Shown: positions 44,780 to 58,390 of the stretch, piece after piece | Layout of the letters: the number at the start of each line of letters is the position of its first letter | Position numbering within the stretch: position 1 is the first letter of the stretch | Assembly: GCA_951812925.1 (NCBI GenBank) | Contig: OX638370.1 | Span: forward strand, 114,032,897 to 114,096,896 | DNA: 64,000 nt | From: Calliopum simillimum | Lineage: Eukaryota; Arthropoda; Insecta; Diptera; Lauxaniidae | Direction: 5' to 3' | The notes under the pieces: model-generated | Told to the model about the DNA's origin: nothing | The model's input: only the letters and a program-made list of their open reading frames with translations | Database searches by the model: none | Position numbers and translations under genes: made by a program

Positions 44780-47700
44780 TATATTAAAATAACTGCATTA
44801 CTATAATATACGGCACGAGCAACTTTTATTGGTTATCTGCCATATAATGCTACAGGTTGTTTATCAGAAACTGTATTTTTCCATGTTTAAATGTCAATCA
44901 TACGACATGTTGTACATGACATGTTAGAAAATAATATTAAAATTCCTGTAACTTTTGCAAATGTTATGATAAATTGATCATTTTATCACCATTTTAAAGC
45001 TAATTTGGAAACATTTCATATAATTGGGGCTTATAGGTTAAATTTTGATGAAAAAATTATATTTCCAGCACACATTACATGACAGCTAATTTTTCAATCA
45101 TAACTTTTGCAAAAATTATAATAAAGTTTAAGCTGAAAATATTTTCTATTAAAAATGTAAGGTGCATTTTGGATTGCATTATCATTTTTAGAAATGACTG
45201 ACAATGTTTAATATTGTTTTTCTTTAGTGCACTTATAAACAATAATTTTTGCAAACTTTTTTCATTTAACCTATTCAAATTTTGTCATATAATTGTTTTA
45301 ACCGTAACAAAGTTTTGCCAACAAAATTTCCCTAAGCAACTTACAGCTGAACAACCCACAATGCTGTTGAAAATTTTGCAGTTTTTTTTATTTAAAATTA
45401 AATACCTGTTCCCACATAGCTATTAGTTAAGAATCTACCTCTGCAGCATTTTGTAACACTTTATAACTTTTTTAACAATTCCAACAAACATTATAATCAA
45501 CATGATGATGATGTGGGGTATTGTTGATAATATAACACGCCCATACCTACGCCTACGCCCCTTTAACATGCTCAAACTGAACGCCCTCTTGTATGCAACG
45601 ATAAATGCAATATGCATAGTATGTAAGTACACAGCAAGCTGGCGACTGTTGCAAGTTCTATGCACAATAAAATATGTCATTTGTTGACACCTTAGTAAAC
45701 ATTTTATATGAATTTTTTAGAGCGAAAAATCTTGTGCAATAAATAGAACAAATAAAATATGTTCAAAAGATTTTAACAGAATGAAATAAACGGCTTGAAG
45801 CTAAACATCTAAAATTTAAATTAAATTTCTATAAATTTTCCAACTAAAGTATGTGATGCATGTTTTAAATCTTGAAAACAACAATTTTCTTCAAAGCTCA
45901 GGTAGCAAATTTATATATTTTTCTATCCTGCGCTAGAGCCTGGTCATTAGTAAATAAGAGAATCGATCTTTTACCGCAAACAGTGTAACGAACATTTTTA
46001 TGCCAAGTTGAGGCTCACCGAATTGTCCAGAAGTTTCGTGGAAAATGAAAAAACTTTAAATTTAATTTCAATATTAACACTTTACAAAAATATTTGTTTG
46101 TTTAGGATCCTTAGTCGTATGCTGCCTGTCTTTTCACACTTTGTTAGTTCCCCGAAAACTTATGCTTGAAACTTCTCTCGTTGAATCTTGAGGTTACAAA
46201 ACTCTTTTTTGTGTAACTCTTTCGATCGTTTCCAAGTTTAAGAAATCAGGCGCAAGATGTTAAAGCTTTCAGAAACGTAGTTGGACTTGTCACGAAAACC
46301 AGCTTGCAAGTTCAAATAATGGTTAGGATCCACAGCAGTTCAATTGCTCAACCAAGCTTGCGCCACGGGCTGCAAATTTACTACGTTTTAGCGTTGCATA
46401 TATGTATAAACAGTGGAACAAAGATACCCCCATGAGTAGCAGCCAATGGTGGGAATCCCACAACGATCCACCAACTACTGTGCTTTCTTTACACTACCAA
46501 AATAATTTCGCAACTGAAAACTTTAGCCTGGATGGCAACCTTGTCTTCTCTAAACGAGAATCCTTGATTTGTTTCACTATAATATTCACTACATGTGTTT
46601 TGAAACTTAAGTGTATTCAATCACGATCCAAGCTGCAAAACTATGATGCGATTCTGACGATGCGAATTGCAACACTGACCGTGTTGACGCGACGATGAAT
46701 GCTGCGAGACTGATCACTCCGCTTCTGCTACTGCTCTATTTAACATAAATCAGTGTGCATGTGCAGCTGTTGAATAACGGTAAACGAACGAACGATCGTC
46801 CCAAGAGGAAAAATTTCTAGCGCTTCTGATCTAAGCACTCCAAAAGTGCTTGTCCCCATAGAAATTTAGAAGCACTATCACAATGATTTTTTATAAGGTA
46901 AGAACAACGTGAGTTCGAACCCAGCCCGGGTGATTTTTTTTTTCCTTTTTTTATTTGTTTTTGCTTTATTTTTTTTTTATTAAAATATTTTTTATTCAAC
47001 CTTTTTTTACTTCACTTTTTTATTTTCCTTTCTCTATTTTATTTTCTTTTGCTTACTTGAATTGAAACTGATTGCACAATGATTCTATGTAATGCTGCAG
47101 GAGCATTTGTATGTCAAATTCTGTTTGGACAACATTTGCTTAATATAGACATTTAATACCTCTTCATATCATCGGGCATTGGTGTATCGCTCTAAAGGGT
47201 TGGTAAATGTAAGAAAAAATATCTAACACGCGGACGGTCGTTGATTCAAATCATGGCGCGGCCAGTTTTTTTTTTCTTTTTTTTAAATTTTATTGAAAAA
47301 ACTCTTACCGCAGCATTACAAATAAGCGCTTTAAAAACTGTTTTTTTGTAAGGCTGCGGTAAGCTTTGCTCACTTGCATCCTATGACATGCAATGTTAAA
47401 AATAAAGTATAGTTCTTACGGAGCGGAAGCGCTTATTGGTGAAAAGGATGCACTTCAGAAGGGTTTTTGAAGCACTTCTTTTCCCCTTGGGGTATGATGC
47501 TGTTGCAGTTGTAAGTTGTGTTTTGTTGTGGTTGGCAATTGTTGTTGCTGTTGTTGTATGTTGTTGCTGCTATGGAGCAAAACTATGGCAATGTTTTGTT
47601 GGGACTGTACAGAGGAAATATGAGAGTGCAAATAAGGAACTTATTTGTTCCTTACAAGAGTTGAACGACAAAAATGTGTAGCTGATCACCCCTAATTCGC

Positions 47701-49285
47701 AAAAATTGCTCCATTTGCACATAAATATTGTACTAAGACTTTCATTCTTCTTTTGTTTTGGTTCTTCAGTTGCTGCTAAAAAAATGCAAAAACCTTTTAA
47801 GCAATTTATGAATTTTTCCAGCTATATTTTCTCTCTTTACGAAGAAGTAGCTGCATTTGACAGTTGGCTTAAGTGTTCATATAAGAAAACGTTAGAAAAT
47901 ACTGCATACTCCAAAGTGAAAAGTCATAATATTATTCAAAATAATAAAAGGTAAAACTATTTGAAATGCAAAAAGTAAAACACGTAGTGAAGTGCATTTC
48001 ATTGAAAGCATTTGCAGAAATACAATATTTGACAAGCAGAAAAGGGCAGCATCAAAAGTCATGAGATTTAGCAAATTTCAATTTATAAGGCTCCATTCTT
48101 AAGGGAAAAACTTTAAGTCACAAAGAATACAAATAATGGCTGATAACATTTAAAAGCATTTTTAAATAAAGAAAGAAAGCACATACATTCAAATGTTATC
48201 AGTGAACATTTTCTATATAATATAATGGCAAACAAAGGTGCCTTTTGACTACAAGACACAAAAACTAGAACTAGATGTTTTGAAGGGAACCCACAACAGC
48301 TCCGATTGATTGTAACGATGATATTGAGTCTTGGGCTTTGTCATGGTTTTAGTTTTGATCTTGTTTTTGACGAAAGTTTTGGTTTTACTATGAAGTTGTA
48401 TTTATACTTAGAATTACTTGAGATGATACGCTTAACACACTTTACGCTTAAAGCAATAAGAATGACAATATTAGGGAGGAATTTATATAGGATGTGACAT
48501 TGGGTTAATTTTTGAAAGTGATATAATGAAGCTTAATACAAAGTTACAATACAGTAAAACCATTATTTTAGTACATTCTTCGAAACAAAAGCAGCAAAAA
48601 TTTTACGTAAGTAGCTACTTAGAAGGATTTCTAATCTTATGAAACTTGGAAATAAAAAAAGAGCGATACGCATAAATGAACAGTTGGTTGTGATAATAGC
48701 TTAGAAAAATAAATATTTTCATGAGGAAAACCATGCTTTGCAAAAAGTTCAATGACTTTAAAAATTCATTTCAAATAATTACATTTTTTATTGAACTTTT
48801 CTGTATCATTTCCATTTATAGCACGTGCATATGGCACACTTTTTTTATAAATTTCGTAGAATAAGAAAAACCCACATTGAGTAAACCTTTTCATGGAATA
48901 ACCAACCAAAATGGAATTAATTTTAGCAAAATTTTAAATAAAAATTCACGACATATTGTTATTGCCACAAAAGAACACCCACAATTCTGTTGAGCGAAAA
49001 ACTTTTATTTTTGGTCTACTTATGAGATAAAAAACTGACACAAATTTTTTTGTTTTGTTTTCCTGGAGACAATAATACATATTATTCAAAAACTTATCCG
49101 ACAAAAATACTGACAATTGTACATGAAATAACACAAAAAGCGTAAAAATAGAAAAAATTTTGCTTTCTTTTTGCTTGACCAAAATCAAGATTCGTCGGAC
49201 ATACATACATTTATGTGCATATCGCTTCTTTGCTGCAAGACTGTGATAAGTCAAAAAATACAATATTTTTTAAAGCAATTGGGCC
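44780..49285. other. Non-coding stretch, no gene recognised
   Basis: AT-rich with scattered short frames. Two phrases resembling an RNA polymerase III B box (GAGTTCGAACCCAG near 46911, GATTCAAATC near 47245), each followed by a T-tract, do not fold as tRNAs. The rest shows no motif I recognise. Confidence 0.4.
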
Positions 49286-49289
49286 AAAA

Positions 49290-49660
49290 TTTCCGCAAAT
49301 ATCGAAAAACATAAATTATTGATAAAAGTCCAAAAGTATCAAAAAATATCGAACATATCGACAAAAGTCCAAAAATGTCGAAAAATATCTAAATTATCGG
49401 TAAAACCTCTGAATTGTCGAAAAACATCGAAAAATCTAAATTATCGGTAAATCCTGTGAGTTGTCGAAAAACATCTTAAATTTCGGTATAAGTGCAAAAA
49501 TATTGAAAAACATCTAAAGTATCGGAGAAAGTCCAAAAATAACGAATAACATCTAAATTATGGGTAAAAGTCCAAAACATCGAGATACATCTAAAATAAC
49601 GACAAAAGTCCAGAAATATCAAAAAACATAATATACATATCAATAGAAGTCCAAAAATAC
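49290..49660 (-). repeat. ~38-bp tandem repeat, inverted relative to 25.4 kb
   Basis: Units like AAAAGTCCAAAAATATCGAA followed by AAACATCTAAAATATCGGT; the reverse complement matches the 25375-26235 array. Confidence 0.78.
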
Positions 49661-50264
49661 ACAGGCCTGCAAATTCGACACTTTTTTTTCCTCTCTTGAT
49701 TTTTTAAACCAATTATTGTGGTTTGGGACCTCCTTATCACGAATCTGAACTTGGTTTCTTTCCATCACTTCAGAATTTTGAGATATTCCAGTTTTCATAA
49801 CCTCAAAAATAATGGAAAATCGTGTGTTTTTTACTGTTATTTTAAATTTTCTCAAAATTTGGACGTAATAGAGCAATTCTGTAAACGGATTTGGGCTCAA
49901 CATTAAAAAGCACTCTCATAATTTTAAGAGAAGTACCCTTGTTCATCTGTGCAGCATTTGAAGACTTATTAATTCAAACGTTTGTGTTTAAGTTCTCTTC
50001 AATATCACGCCCAAAATACTCAACATATTTAAATCATTCTTGCCGTACGATCAAGATAAATGTTTTGCATAATATTCATCCAGATATCAAGTTTCATAAT
50101 GCAGGTCAAGTAAGTAGATATGCGTTGTTTTTTTTTTTTGTTTATGATATGTTTTCTTTGCATACCGAGCGCACCGTACTTTTATTCGATTACCCCTATT
50201 GTCAGGACAAATCTGTCAGAATATCAGGCGGATATATAGTGTTAATATGGTTTCAATAAACCTA

Positions 50265-50460
50265 CTTGTGCGGGCGTAGGAGCGAGTCATATAAAAATTT
50301 CAATTATTTTGAGTTTTTTTTTGTATGAGGGGTACAACACCCTCTTGTCCAATCGATCCCATATTTCTTATAAATGTGTTGGAGCACCAAAAAAACATCT
50401 GGTGCAAATATGGTTTTGATACGTTCAGTAGTATAGTCGTGGTAGTCTTGTATATACAAA
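50265..50460. mobile_element. Decayed DINE-like fragment
   Basis: GTATGAGGGGTACAACACCC followed by TCTTGTCC resembles the GGGAGGTGCCACGCCCTCTTGTCC boxes of the full copies. Heavily diverged. Confidence 0.4.
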
Positions 50461-50594
50461 AAAGGCACTTAAGTAAAACTTAAATCACTGAAAATTGTGA
50501 CGTGCTGGAAATTTTTCACTATTTTTCTCGTAATCAGCACACTTAAATCTATAGAAATTGCTTTTAAAACTTAGAGAGGAAAACCCATGCAGGA

Positions 50595-50790
50595 CTGTGA
50601 TATCGAAAAACATCTTAAATATCGAAAAAGTCCAAAAATATTGCAAATAATCTAAAATATCGAAACACATAAATTATTGATAAACATCTAATGTATCGGT
50701 ATAAGTCCAAAAGTATCGAAAATCATCTGAAACATCGACAAAAGTCCAAATATATCAAAAATCATCTAAGATATCAGTGCAGAATGTCGA
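50595..50790 (-). repeat. ~38-bp tandem repeat, third locus
   Basis: A short array (ATCGAAAAACATCTTAAATA-type units with AAAGTCCAAAA spacers), same orientation as 49290-49660, about 0.9 kb further on. Confidence 0.7.
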
Positions 50791-51470
50791 CAGAGTACAG
50801 AGGTCTTTACAAGCAAGAGGAAACCACAACAAAAAAATTCTCTAACTTCAAAGTGTTATCTACATTTGGTGCTTTTGTTGTTGCATTTGTATGCGAAACT
50901 TGGAAATAAAAGTACTTGTATGACTTTCTGTATGTACATTTTTTGTTCAAAAGGAAATAAGTTGGTTATTCATAATCCAATCCTTAAGTTTTTGGTATCA
51001 AAATAAAGTTAAAATAATGACGCATAAGCTCGTGAAGAGCTTTTTTAATATTGCATTGATTTAGGCAAGATTTATGTAATTAAATATGGTTGGTTTTTGG
51101 TTTTTGCAGTACATTTTCTCAATTAAACGGGCATACAAAAAAATCTGCCGAACCGATTTTTTTTCAGATTTGAATTATTGCTATTTTCTGAATCGTTTCA
51201 CATTTTTTTTTAAATTCTGACGCATAAAAATTTTTTAATTTATTTTCGATGTAAGTCGTGATTTTGGATTTGTCAATTTATCTGAAAATTGAGACGTAAT
51301 GGAAAAATTTTGTAAATGCAGTTCTATTATGTCAATAGCAAGGAATAATAATTTCATGGTCTGAACTCAGATAATTTTTTGCCATTGAACAGTGTAATTA
51401 GCTAGTAAAAGAGGGGCAAAGAATATCGTTCACGTCTTCACATGTTTTTTATCAACGAAGTATTCATAAT

Positions 51471-52015
51471 AGAGTAGAACGGGGTAATGTCGTGCAGGGG
51501 GTAATGTCGTGCACTGGCTGTTTTAGCCCAAAGAATTGAATGATTTACCTACTGTTTGTAAGGTAGGGACCTGCTGACCTACTGAGCTTATGCATATAAT
51601 ACTAGCAATTTTCACCAGTTCGTCTCTACAGAGTAACCTTTTTTTCAAAACGCACGCTTTCGGGACGATAAAAGTGTTTTTTCATCGGGTCAGAAAAATA
51701 ATTTTCCTTGCGGGAAAATATACCAGGTAAGTGTTTTCTGAAACGAAATATCCTGCCAAAGAAAAGAAGTATTTGGTTTTCGAAAAAAATTTTGGGCTTC
51801 ACCGAGTTATCGAAGTTGACCTTTAAAACGACCATTGGGGTAATGTCGTGCACATTCACTTACACAAACACAATTTCTCGGTACACAAATGTTACACATG
51901 GATGTAACTAATGAAATTATCTTTCGATCGGATGCTTACTCGTTGCATTCGCTTGAGATGTACGGCTTTACGAGCATGTCAAAGTTGAGTGCACGACATT
52001 GCCCCGTTCTACTCT
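51471..52015. mobile_element. 545-bp MITE with 26-bp TIRs and AAT flanks
   Basis: Left AGAGTAGAACGGGGTAATGT and right (reverse complement) AGAGTAGAACGGGGCAATGT continue to 26 bp with one mismatch. AAT flanks both ends, a possible 3-bp target duplication of the PIF/Harbinger type. The box GGGGTAATGTCGTGCA occurs three times in the left-to-middle part (51482, 51500, 51837 approximately). Non-coding. Confidence 0.83.
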
Positions 52016-52019
52016 AATA

Positions 52020-53060
52020 CTTTCATTTTTATAATAGCAATAGAGCGTTTTTCTTAAAATTATGGTTTTTTGACTTATGACGGTCTTGCAGCAAATAAAC
52101 GATGTGTACATATTTATACTCTCTAGCTTTTATTACAGAATTATGAAAAGTTTCTTTTTTGTTTTTAATGGAACCCATCCATATGCACAAACATAAGCTA
52201 ACAAGAAAATATGGTATGACAATTGGTCATAAAATAACCTACAAAACAGGAAGAAAATGAAAATGCAAATATGTCTGTTTTTATATTGTACATAGAGTCA
52301 TATGTATGTACATATGTACATACATATATATAATCACTGCTATTATTTCGAAGAATATGCCTGGTACAAAATCACCATCATCTCGTAAAATCTTTTTATT
52401 TATGCCAATATCACCTGTCTGCCAACAGCATTCATGGAAGTTAAGTACCTATTTCCGATGGAAGGAATAAAAAAAATACACAAAAATTCAAAAAATAAAA
52501 AAAAAAACAACTTTGATGTTTATTCTTCATATTTTATGTAAATATCAGATTTTGCGTTAATATTTTACATATCTCATATGAGTAGCTATCAAATATCCCA
52601 AGTAGTAGGATATTGATGTGGAAGTTAAGTTCACCTTAAGCATACATAACATACTTACGTACTAAAATACGTATATGGGAAAAATGTTGGTAGGGTAGCT
52701 TTTACCTTTATATAAGTTCGTGCTTTATTAGGGAAAAGTAAGTATGTACTTACCATCGACGTTTATTTATATACATTTGATTTTAAAGATAACTCATGTG
52801 GTTTGGCTGGAAATAAAATCGAACTGTGTTTTTTAAGTAAGTACCAATATTCTGTTCAATTCATTTGAGTCAAAAATTCAATTTTCCCAAAACACTTTTT
52901 GAAAGAAATTTTGTAACATATCGTCACTCTCAGGCCAGATTCACGAATGTGAAAATTATTGAATTTGAGAAATTGCTATTTGAAATTTTTTTAAATATGA
53001 AAATTATATGTATGTAAATTTTGGTTACCATCACTATCAGACAGCAGACTCTAATACAAC
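52020..53060. other. Non-coding stretch
   Basis: AT-rich with several ACATACATATG-type runs; no gene or element recognised. Confidence 0.4.
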
Positions 53061-53099
53061 TTTCTGCACAGCTTCTAACTTACATTCCACAGCAGAAAT

Positions 53100-53575
53100 A
53101 CCTCGGAAGAAAACGAACTAAATTCGTTAGCGCGTGTACAATCGATCTTTGCCTCAGTGAATATGAAAGAGGGCTTTCCAGTGAAATAAACATCTAAGTA
53201 TATTCTATCAGACAGTACAGCGGCCATTTAAGCCGGAAACTTCTTCAAAATTACATCGTTATTAGTTTGGAATTGCCTTCAAATACTAATCAGAATTACG
53301 TCCCGAAATAAGGTTCACGTAGTAGAATTAAGGGTTATGAGACTGTAGATGAGCTCACTAGGAAAGGATCTTTAACACAACTAATTGGACCTACTCCATT
53401 CTGTGGACTGCCTTGGAGTCTTATAGAATTTAACTTAAACAATTGGCTGGACAGAAAATATCTAGAAGGCTGGGATGACTCCCTATGCAACAGACAAGCA
53501 AAATCGTTAATTCCAAAAGTTTTGAACCAAAGAAAAGACAGGAACAGATACCAAATACAGACTTCGTTACTTATC
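53100..53575 (+). pseudogene. Decayed non-LTR retrotransposon, RNase H region
   Basis: Plus-strand motifs in broken frames: YILSDSTAAI near 53200 followed by a stop, then ETVDELTRKGS near 53341 (the GNEKADELARKGS motif of LINE RNase H), GPTPFCGLPWS, and WDDSLCNRQAK. It differs from the 39.1-kb copy and belongs to another lineage. Stops and frameshifts show it is old and inactive. Confidence 0.72.
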
Positions 53576-53599
53576 CATCATGTACCAATCTACTTTTGA

Positions 53600-56220
53600 G
53601 TTGGGCGCTTTACCCCCAAGAGATATATTGATACATATATAAATATATTTATATTTATATTCATCAATGCCAAGGACTGAATTCTAATTAAATCTTATCA
53701 GGGCTAGCTCAGTTAACCTTTCAGGCCGCGGTGGCTTTTGATGACTGGATCACAGCCCTTATCTAATTGTAGTTCTTCTTACTCTACATCTCTTAACATG
53801 GTTGCGAGAATGACAACTTTGGGCATATATGTATATTTAACAGGAAATGAGGTGGATAGATCAAGTGTTCGATGTGTCGAAAGAAGTGGTCAAGTGTTTA
53901 TGTTTTTTGAAACGTTGTAAGAAATACCAAACTTCAGTTGATACTGTATACTACGCCTATATAAGATACAAAATAGAGTATTGTTATTGGCTTCCTTGCG
54001 CATCTACGAAACGTAGGATGCCAAAGGCACTATATATACTAGGAGTCTGCACAAGACGTTTCTTTGGAGTTTTTAGACATTTCGTTTCAAGATACATATG
54101 TTTTGTAACCAATTCTTCTTTATCAAATATTTTAGTTCAGTGTCCCATTCAAATGTCTTGAGAGTATTTGAGTATTAAAAAAGAGAAAAAAGAAATACTT
54201 CACAGCCTGTCTTGTTTGATTTGGTTCAGTGCAATCAATTGCATATACTATATTTGTAGTGCAGTCTACAAAATGCTACTTTAGTGACAAAAATAGTTTT
54301 TGGCTTTCTGCTTATGCCTTTTATTTGTTTACGCTCTCTCTCTCTACTACTACTACTACTGCAATTTCGCGTTGCCAATGCGTTGCAACTTGCAAATGTT
54401 ACCATTTCATATATTTTACTGTAGCTTTTCTACTCGCATGATTTACACTGACCTGAAGTATTTATTTGTATAAAATCCAGTGAACTGATGTATTTGTTAG
54501 AATCAGGTTTTTTTGACAATGATAAAACAAGATGTCTTGTGCTCTAGGGATTTTCTCTCAGACCTTTTTGGCGTTAAATTGAGATTTCCAAGCAAAACAT
54601 CACACTCTCACTACTTATAGTTCGAACTTCAGCTGTACGATTAAGTTATGCAAGAAACTCCCTCCGAATGTTTTCCTTAAAAACTGTGACATTGGTAAAT
54701 TCAGTTAAAACACTTTCATTCCATTAACTTCTTAGGAGCAAAGGTTCTCCAGGTGCTAATTTCGATCAAGTTAGTTCGTGGAAAAATGGAAATAGATAGA
54801 TCAAACAACGCAAACCATTAGTGAAAATCTGCCGAAATGCAAAAGAAGTCTCAATATTATAAATGTGTTGCTCAAAATGAGCTTGAAAATAATTGCTATA
54901 GCGGGAAATAAGTGATTGGGAAAATTTTGTGTAGAATGGAAATCACAAAAGTGATACCTTGACATTTGATTGCACAACTCTTCATTTTACGTTTATTGTT
55001 TGCACGTTTCTAATTACTCAACGAATTTTAAGAACTTTGAGAACTAAAACAATGTATGACAAGACTTTCAAATCAAATGCCATTAAAGTTTTATTAACAT
55101 TAAAAATTAAAATGTTTATTTGTCTAGCAAAGAACAGGGAATATTTCATACACACAAGGGTACATATAATACAAAACATTAATTTTCTATTTAAGAACTC
55201 TTCCTAATGAATGATTAACAAACACGCGTAGATAATAAAAATTAATATATTGTGCTTAAAGTACCTACAACACTGAAAGAAAATAAAATTGTAAAATTTC
55301 ATGCTTTGCACATAAATTAAACTTTTTTGTTTGTATGGTATTGCCAAGAAAAACAAATTCAGGTAATGAACTTCTTGAACTTGTTGTCGAAAGCATTTTT
55401 CCATAGCATGCACCCCACAGGCCTACATATACATATGTATTTATTTGAAGCTGATACACAAATACAATTAAGTTTATACACACGCATACACCCGTACAGC
55501 TTAAAATATAAGCGTGCAACAGAAGTCGACACTTAAAAGTTGATCTACAAATAATTGAACGGAATGAAAAAATAGAAAAATTATAAAATTAAAAATTGAA
55601 TGGAAACATAAAGAGGACATGCCAAAGAAGACAAATTAAGTTAATGCAAAAAAAAGGAAGAAAATTTAATAAGGAAAAATCGAGTAAAAATAGATACAAC
55701 AAATAAAATGCCACATCATACAGCCAACAGCAGCAATTATCCGCTTTGATACCAAGCTAGCAACAACAACAATAACAATTATGCCTTCAAGCAGAACAGC
55801 AAATACGTAGAGTAAAATGTTAAACAAAATAGGAAAAAATACAAAAAAGAATTAAATAGAAACATAAGAAGTATAAATCCGCCAAATGTTTACATAATGG
55901 CGCACAGATGTTGCGCCAGGTTTTGTCTACAACTACAAAATAAAATTTCCCATCAAGTTGTACAGTGTGCTTGAAGTGAGAAATCGTTTCTAGTTTTAAG
56001 ATTCAATATAAATAGGATAAATAAAAGTTTATATAAAAACTGTAGCAAAAACATAAAACTTTAGTGCACCCTGTACTATATTCAGGTAACTGCACAAACC
56101 AAACAGCGAGTAGTGAAAAGAAATAGCGAGAGTAGCTGAGAACAACAAGCCAGCTAGCTACAGTGTAATCAAAATTTTTTTTTTTTATTATACAAAAATC
56201 TTCGAAAACGATCATTTAGA
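53600..56220. other. Non-coding stretch
   Basis: Short microsatellites (CTCTCTCT then ACTACTACT near 54340). The frames at 53738-54161 lack recognisable domains. A-rich sequence at 55560-55870. Confidence 0.4.
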
Positions 56221-56224
56221 GGTT

Positions 56225-56960
56225 CCGGTGAAACTCTGGTCATGTTCAAACATCTTTTTCGACTTTTCCCCATCGTCTGATACAGTATATATTTTTTTAC
56301 AAAAATTGTCTCAAAATGGTCGAGACACTACTGGTTCTATCCAAAAATTATTTTCATTTTTTTCCCATCAATTGGTGGAATAATTTTTTTTTACAATAAT
56401 GGGTCCGAACGGTGACTTATAGAGTCCAACGATTCCTCTCTGGGCAAGTCCAATAGTTATTTTCGACCTTTCCCATCGATTGGTGCACTTATATTTCTTC
56501 AGGAAAAATGGTTCCTAATCGATCACGTAGAAAGCCTGGCTCGGAGACGCTTCTGGTCATGTCCAAAAATTATTTTCGAACTTTCCGTATCGACTGGTGC
56601 AGCGATTTGTGCAATAAAATTTTTTTTCAAAAAATTTCTCCCAAAACGGTCACTTAAAGAGACCGTTTCGGTAACGCCTCTGGTCATGTCAAAAATCATT
56701 TTCTACCTGTCACCATCGATTTCTGCAGTAAACTTTTTTCATAAAAATGGTCACTTAGAGAGCTTAGCACGGACACGTTTTTGGTCATGTCCAAAAATCG
56801 TTTTTAACCTTTTCGAATAGATTCGTGTGATAAAATTTCTTCACGATAATGCTTCCGATTTGGTCACTTAGAAAACCTGATTTGGTGGCGTCTCTGGTCA
56901 TGCCAAAAAATAATTTTCGATTTTCCCTAATGATTGGAGCAGTAAACTTTTTCTAAAAAG
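56225..56960 (+). repeat. Degenerate ~110-bp satellite, seven monomers
   Basis: Each monomer has TGGTCATGTCCAAAAAT, TTTTCGACCTTTCCCATCGA, TTGGTGCAGTAAA, and GGTCACTTAGAGAGCCTGGC-like blocks. Monomer starts are near 56239, 56332, 56440, 56553, 56681, 56783 and 56898, so spacing varies from 93 to 128 bp. Non-coding. Confidence 0.82.
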
Positions 56961-57517
56961 AAGGGCCAAAACAAGACATGCTCAATAAATGTACTTAAAG
57001 ATGCCCTCAGTGATCAATTTTTATTTGAATTGTCTTTTGTTCGAATAACGAATAAAAATGTGAGGATCTGTTGATGCCCCTAACTCTGTTCTGGACATCT
57101 CCAAACATACGAATACTTTACCCTCTTAAAATTATGTGTGATTGAAGATTTTTTTCTTAGATATTTTCATTCATGTACGATTTCCATGATCTTAAGCCTT
57201 CTTTGAGTGCCGTCTGCCCTGCTGTCTTCCCTTCTTTTTTTTCATACATGATATACCAAGACATAAAACGAATACTTTCAGAAAGAAGAAAGCAATACAT
57301 GCCCTCAACAGTTGCTTCTTATATGAAAGAACTATAACATGTTTAGAAGATCTGCAGTAAATCAAGTGTCAAGATTTCTAATAGGTTTGTTTTTGGAAGG
57401 CATCAGAGCATGTTTAAAAGATCTCAAAGAACGCAAGAGAGAAACCGTTGTTATCAGAAGGCATGGAACATTCTACGACTAGGACTTTTGTCCTTCGCAT
57501 ACATGAACGAGAACAAA

Positions 57518-57885
57518 AAGGGACTTCCTTTAAACTCGTAAAAGCCTCGAAAAGCACGTAAACCTCGAAAACTTTCGAGTCTCGTAAACAAAATTTAAAA
57601 ATTTGTATGAAAAAAAAGTTTACCAGGCCTCGAAAACTTACGAGGCAAATTCGATGCGTAAATAGCCCCGAAAAAGTACGAGAGCGATTGTTGTCAAATA
57701 AATGCATTGAAAAAATATTTTTTTTTTTGAAAATTGAATTTGAATTGAATATTTTTAAAATCATTTGACAGCTGATACTTTGCTTACACGTTTTTAGAAA
57801 TGTGTGTTCCTGAAAACAAGCTCGTAAACTTTCGAGTTTTTCATGGTTTACGAGTTTACGAGATTAAAGGTATCCCCTTAAAGAA
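57518..57885. mobile_element. ~365-bp MITE, CTCGTAAA family
   Basis: The left part AAGGGACTTCCTTTAAACTC and right part (reverse complement AAGGGGATACCTTTAATCTC) are inverted. CTCGTAAA, ACCTCGAAAA and similar words recur through both halves. Related in composition to 926-1048. Confidence 0.68.
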
Positions 57886-58044
57886 ATAAAACTGAAACAA
57901 ATTCGTTCAAGTGCGAGAGAACATTTTTTTTTTTTTAAATTTTTAAGGTACTTCTGGCACGCTAAACCACATACATATATTCTGGGTTAAAACTCCGAAA
58001 AATATGCAGTCATTCAAAAAATTTCCAGCAAAAAATAAATAAAT

Positions 58045-58390
58045 CAACAAATCAATATATCAGTATTTCAATATTTCAATAATTCAATATTTCAATATTT
58101 CAATATTTCAATGTTTGAATATTTCAATGATTTATATGAATATATCAATATTTCAATGTTTCAATATTTCAATGTTTCAATAATTCAATATTTCAAAATT
58201 TAAATATTTCAATATATAAATATATCAATTTATTAAAATATCAGTATGTCTTTGTTATTTTATCAATACATCAATATATCAAGATATAAAAATAACCATG
58301 TATCTGTACATTTATGTTAACCAATATATCAGTAAATAAATCTATCAATGAACAAATATATCAATACAGCCATACATCAATATCAATAGT
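58045..58390. repeat. ATTTCAAT minisatellite
   Basis: Repeats of AATATTTC with variants (AATGTTTC, AATATATC), decaying towards the right. Low complexity. Confidence 0.85.

Noticed and set aside
46880..47270. Two B-box-like phrases (GAGTTCGAACCCAG, GATTCAAATC) followed by T-tracts, possible tRNA genes or tRNA-derived SINEs
   Set aside because: Neither flank pairs as a T stem and no A box or acceptor stem fits; resemblance is limited to the box itself.
47436..47681. Frame with a Val/Cys-rich hydrophobic segment, possible membrane peptide
   Set aside because: Driven by GTTGTTGTTGCTG repeats; no clear ATG context or homology.
49891..50259. 122-codon frame on the plus strand
   Set aside because: No ATG at its start, no recognisable domain, and it includes a poly-T run; likely chance.
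53738..54161. Two overlapping plus-strand frames after the LINE relic
   Set aside because: No domain, no shared motif with LINE C-termini, and no splice support.
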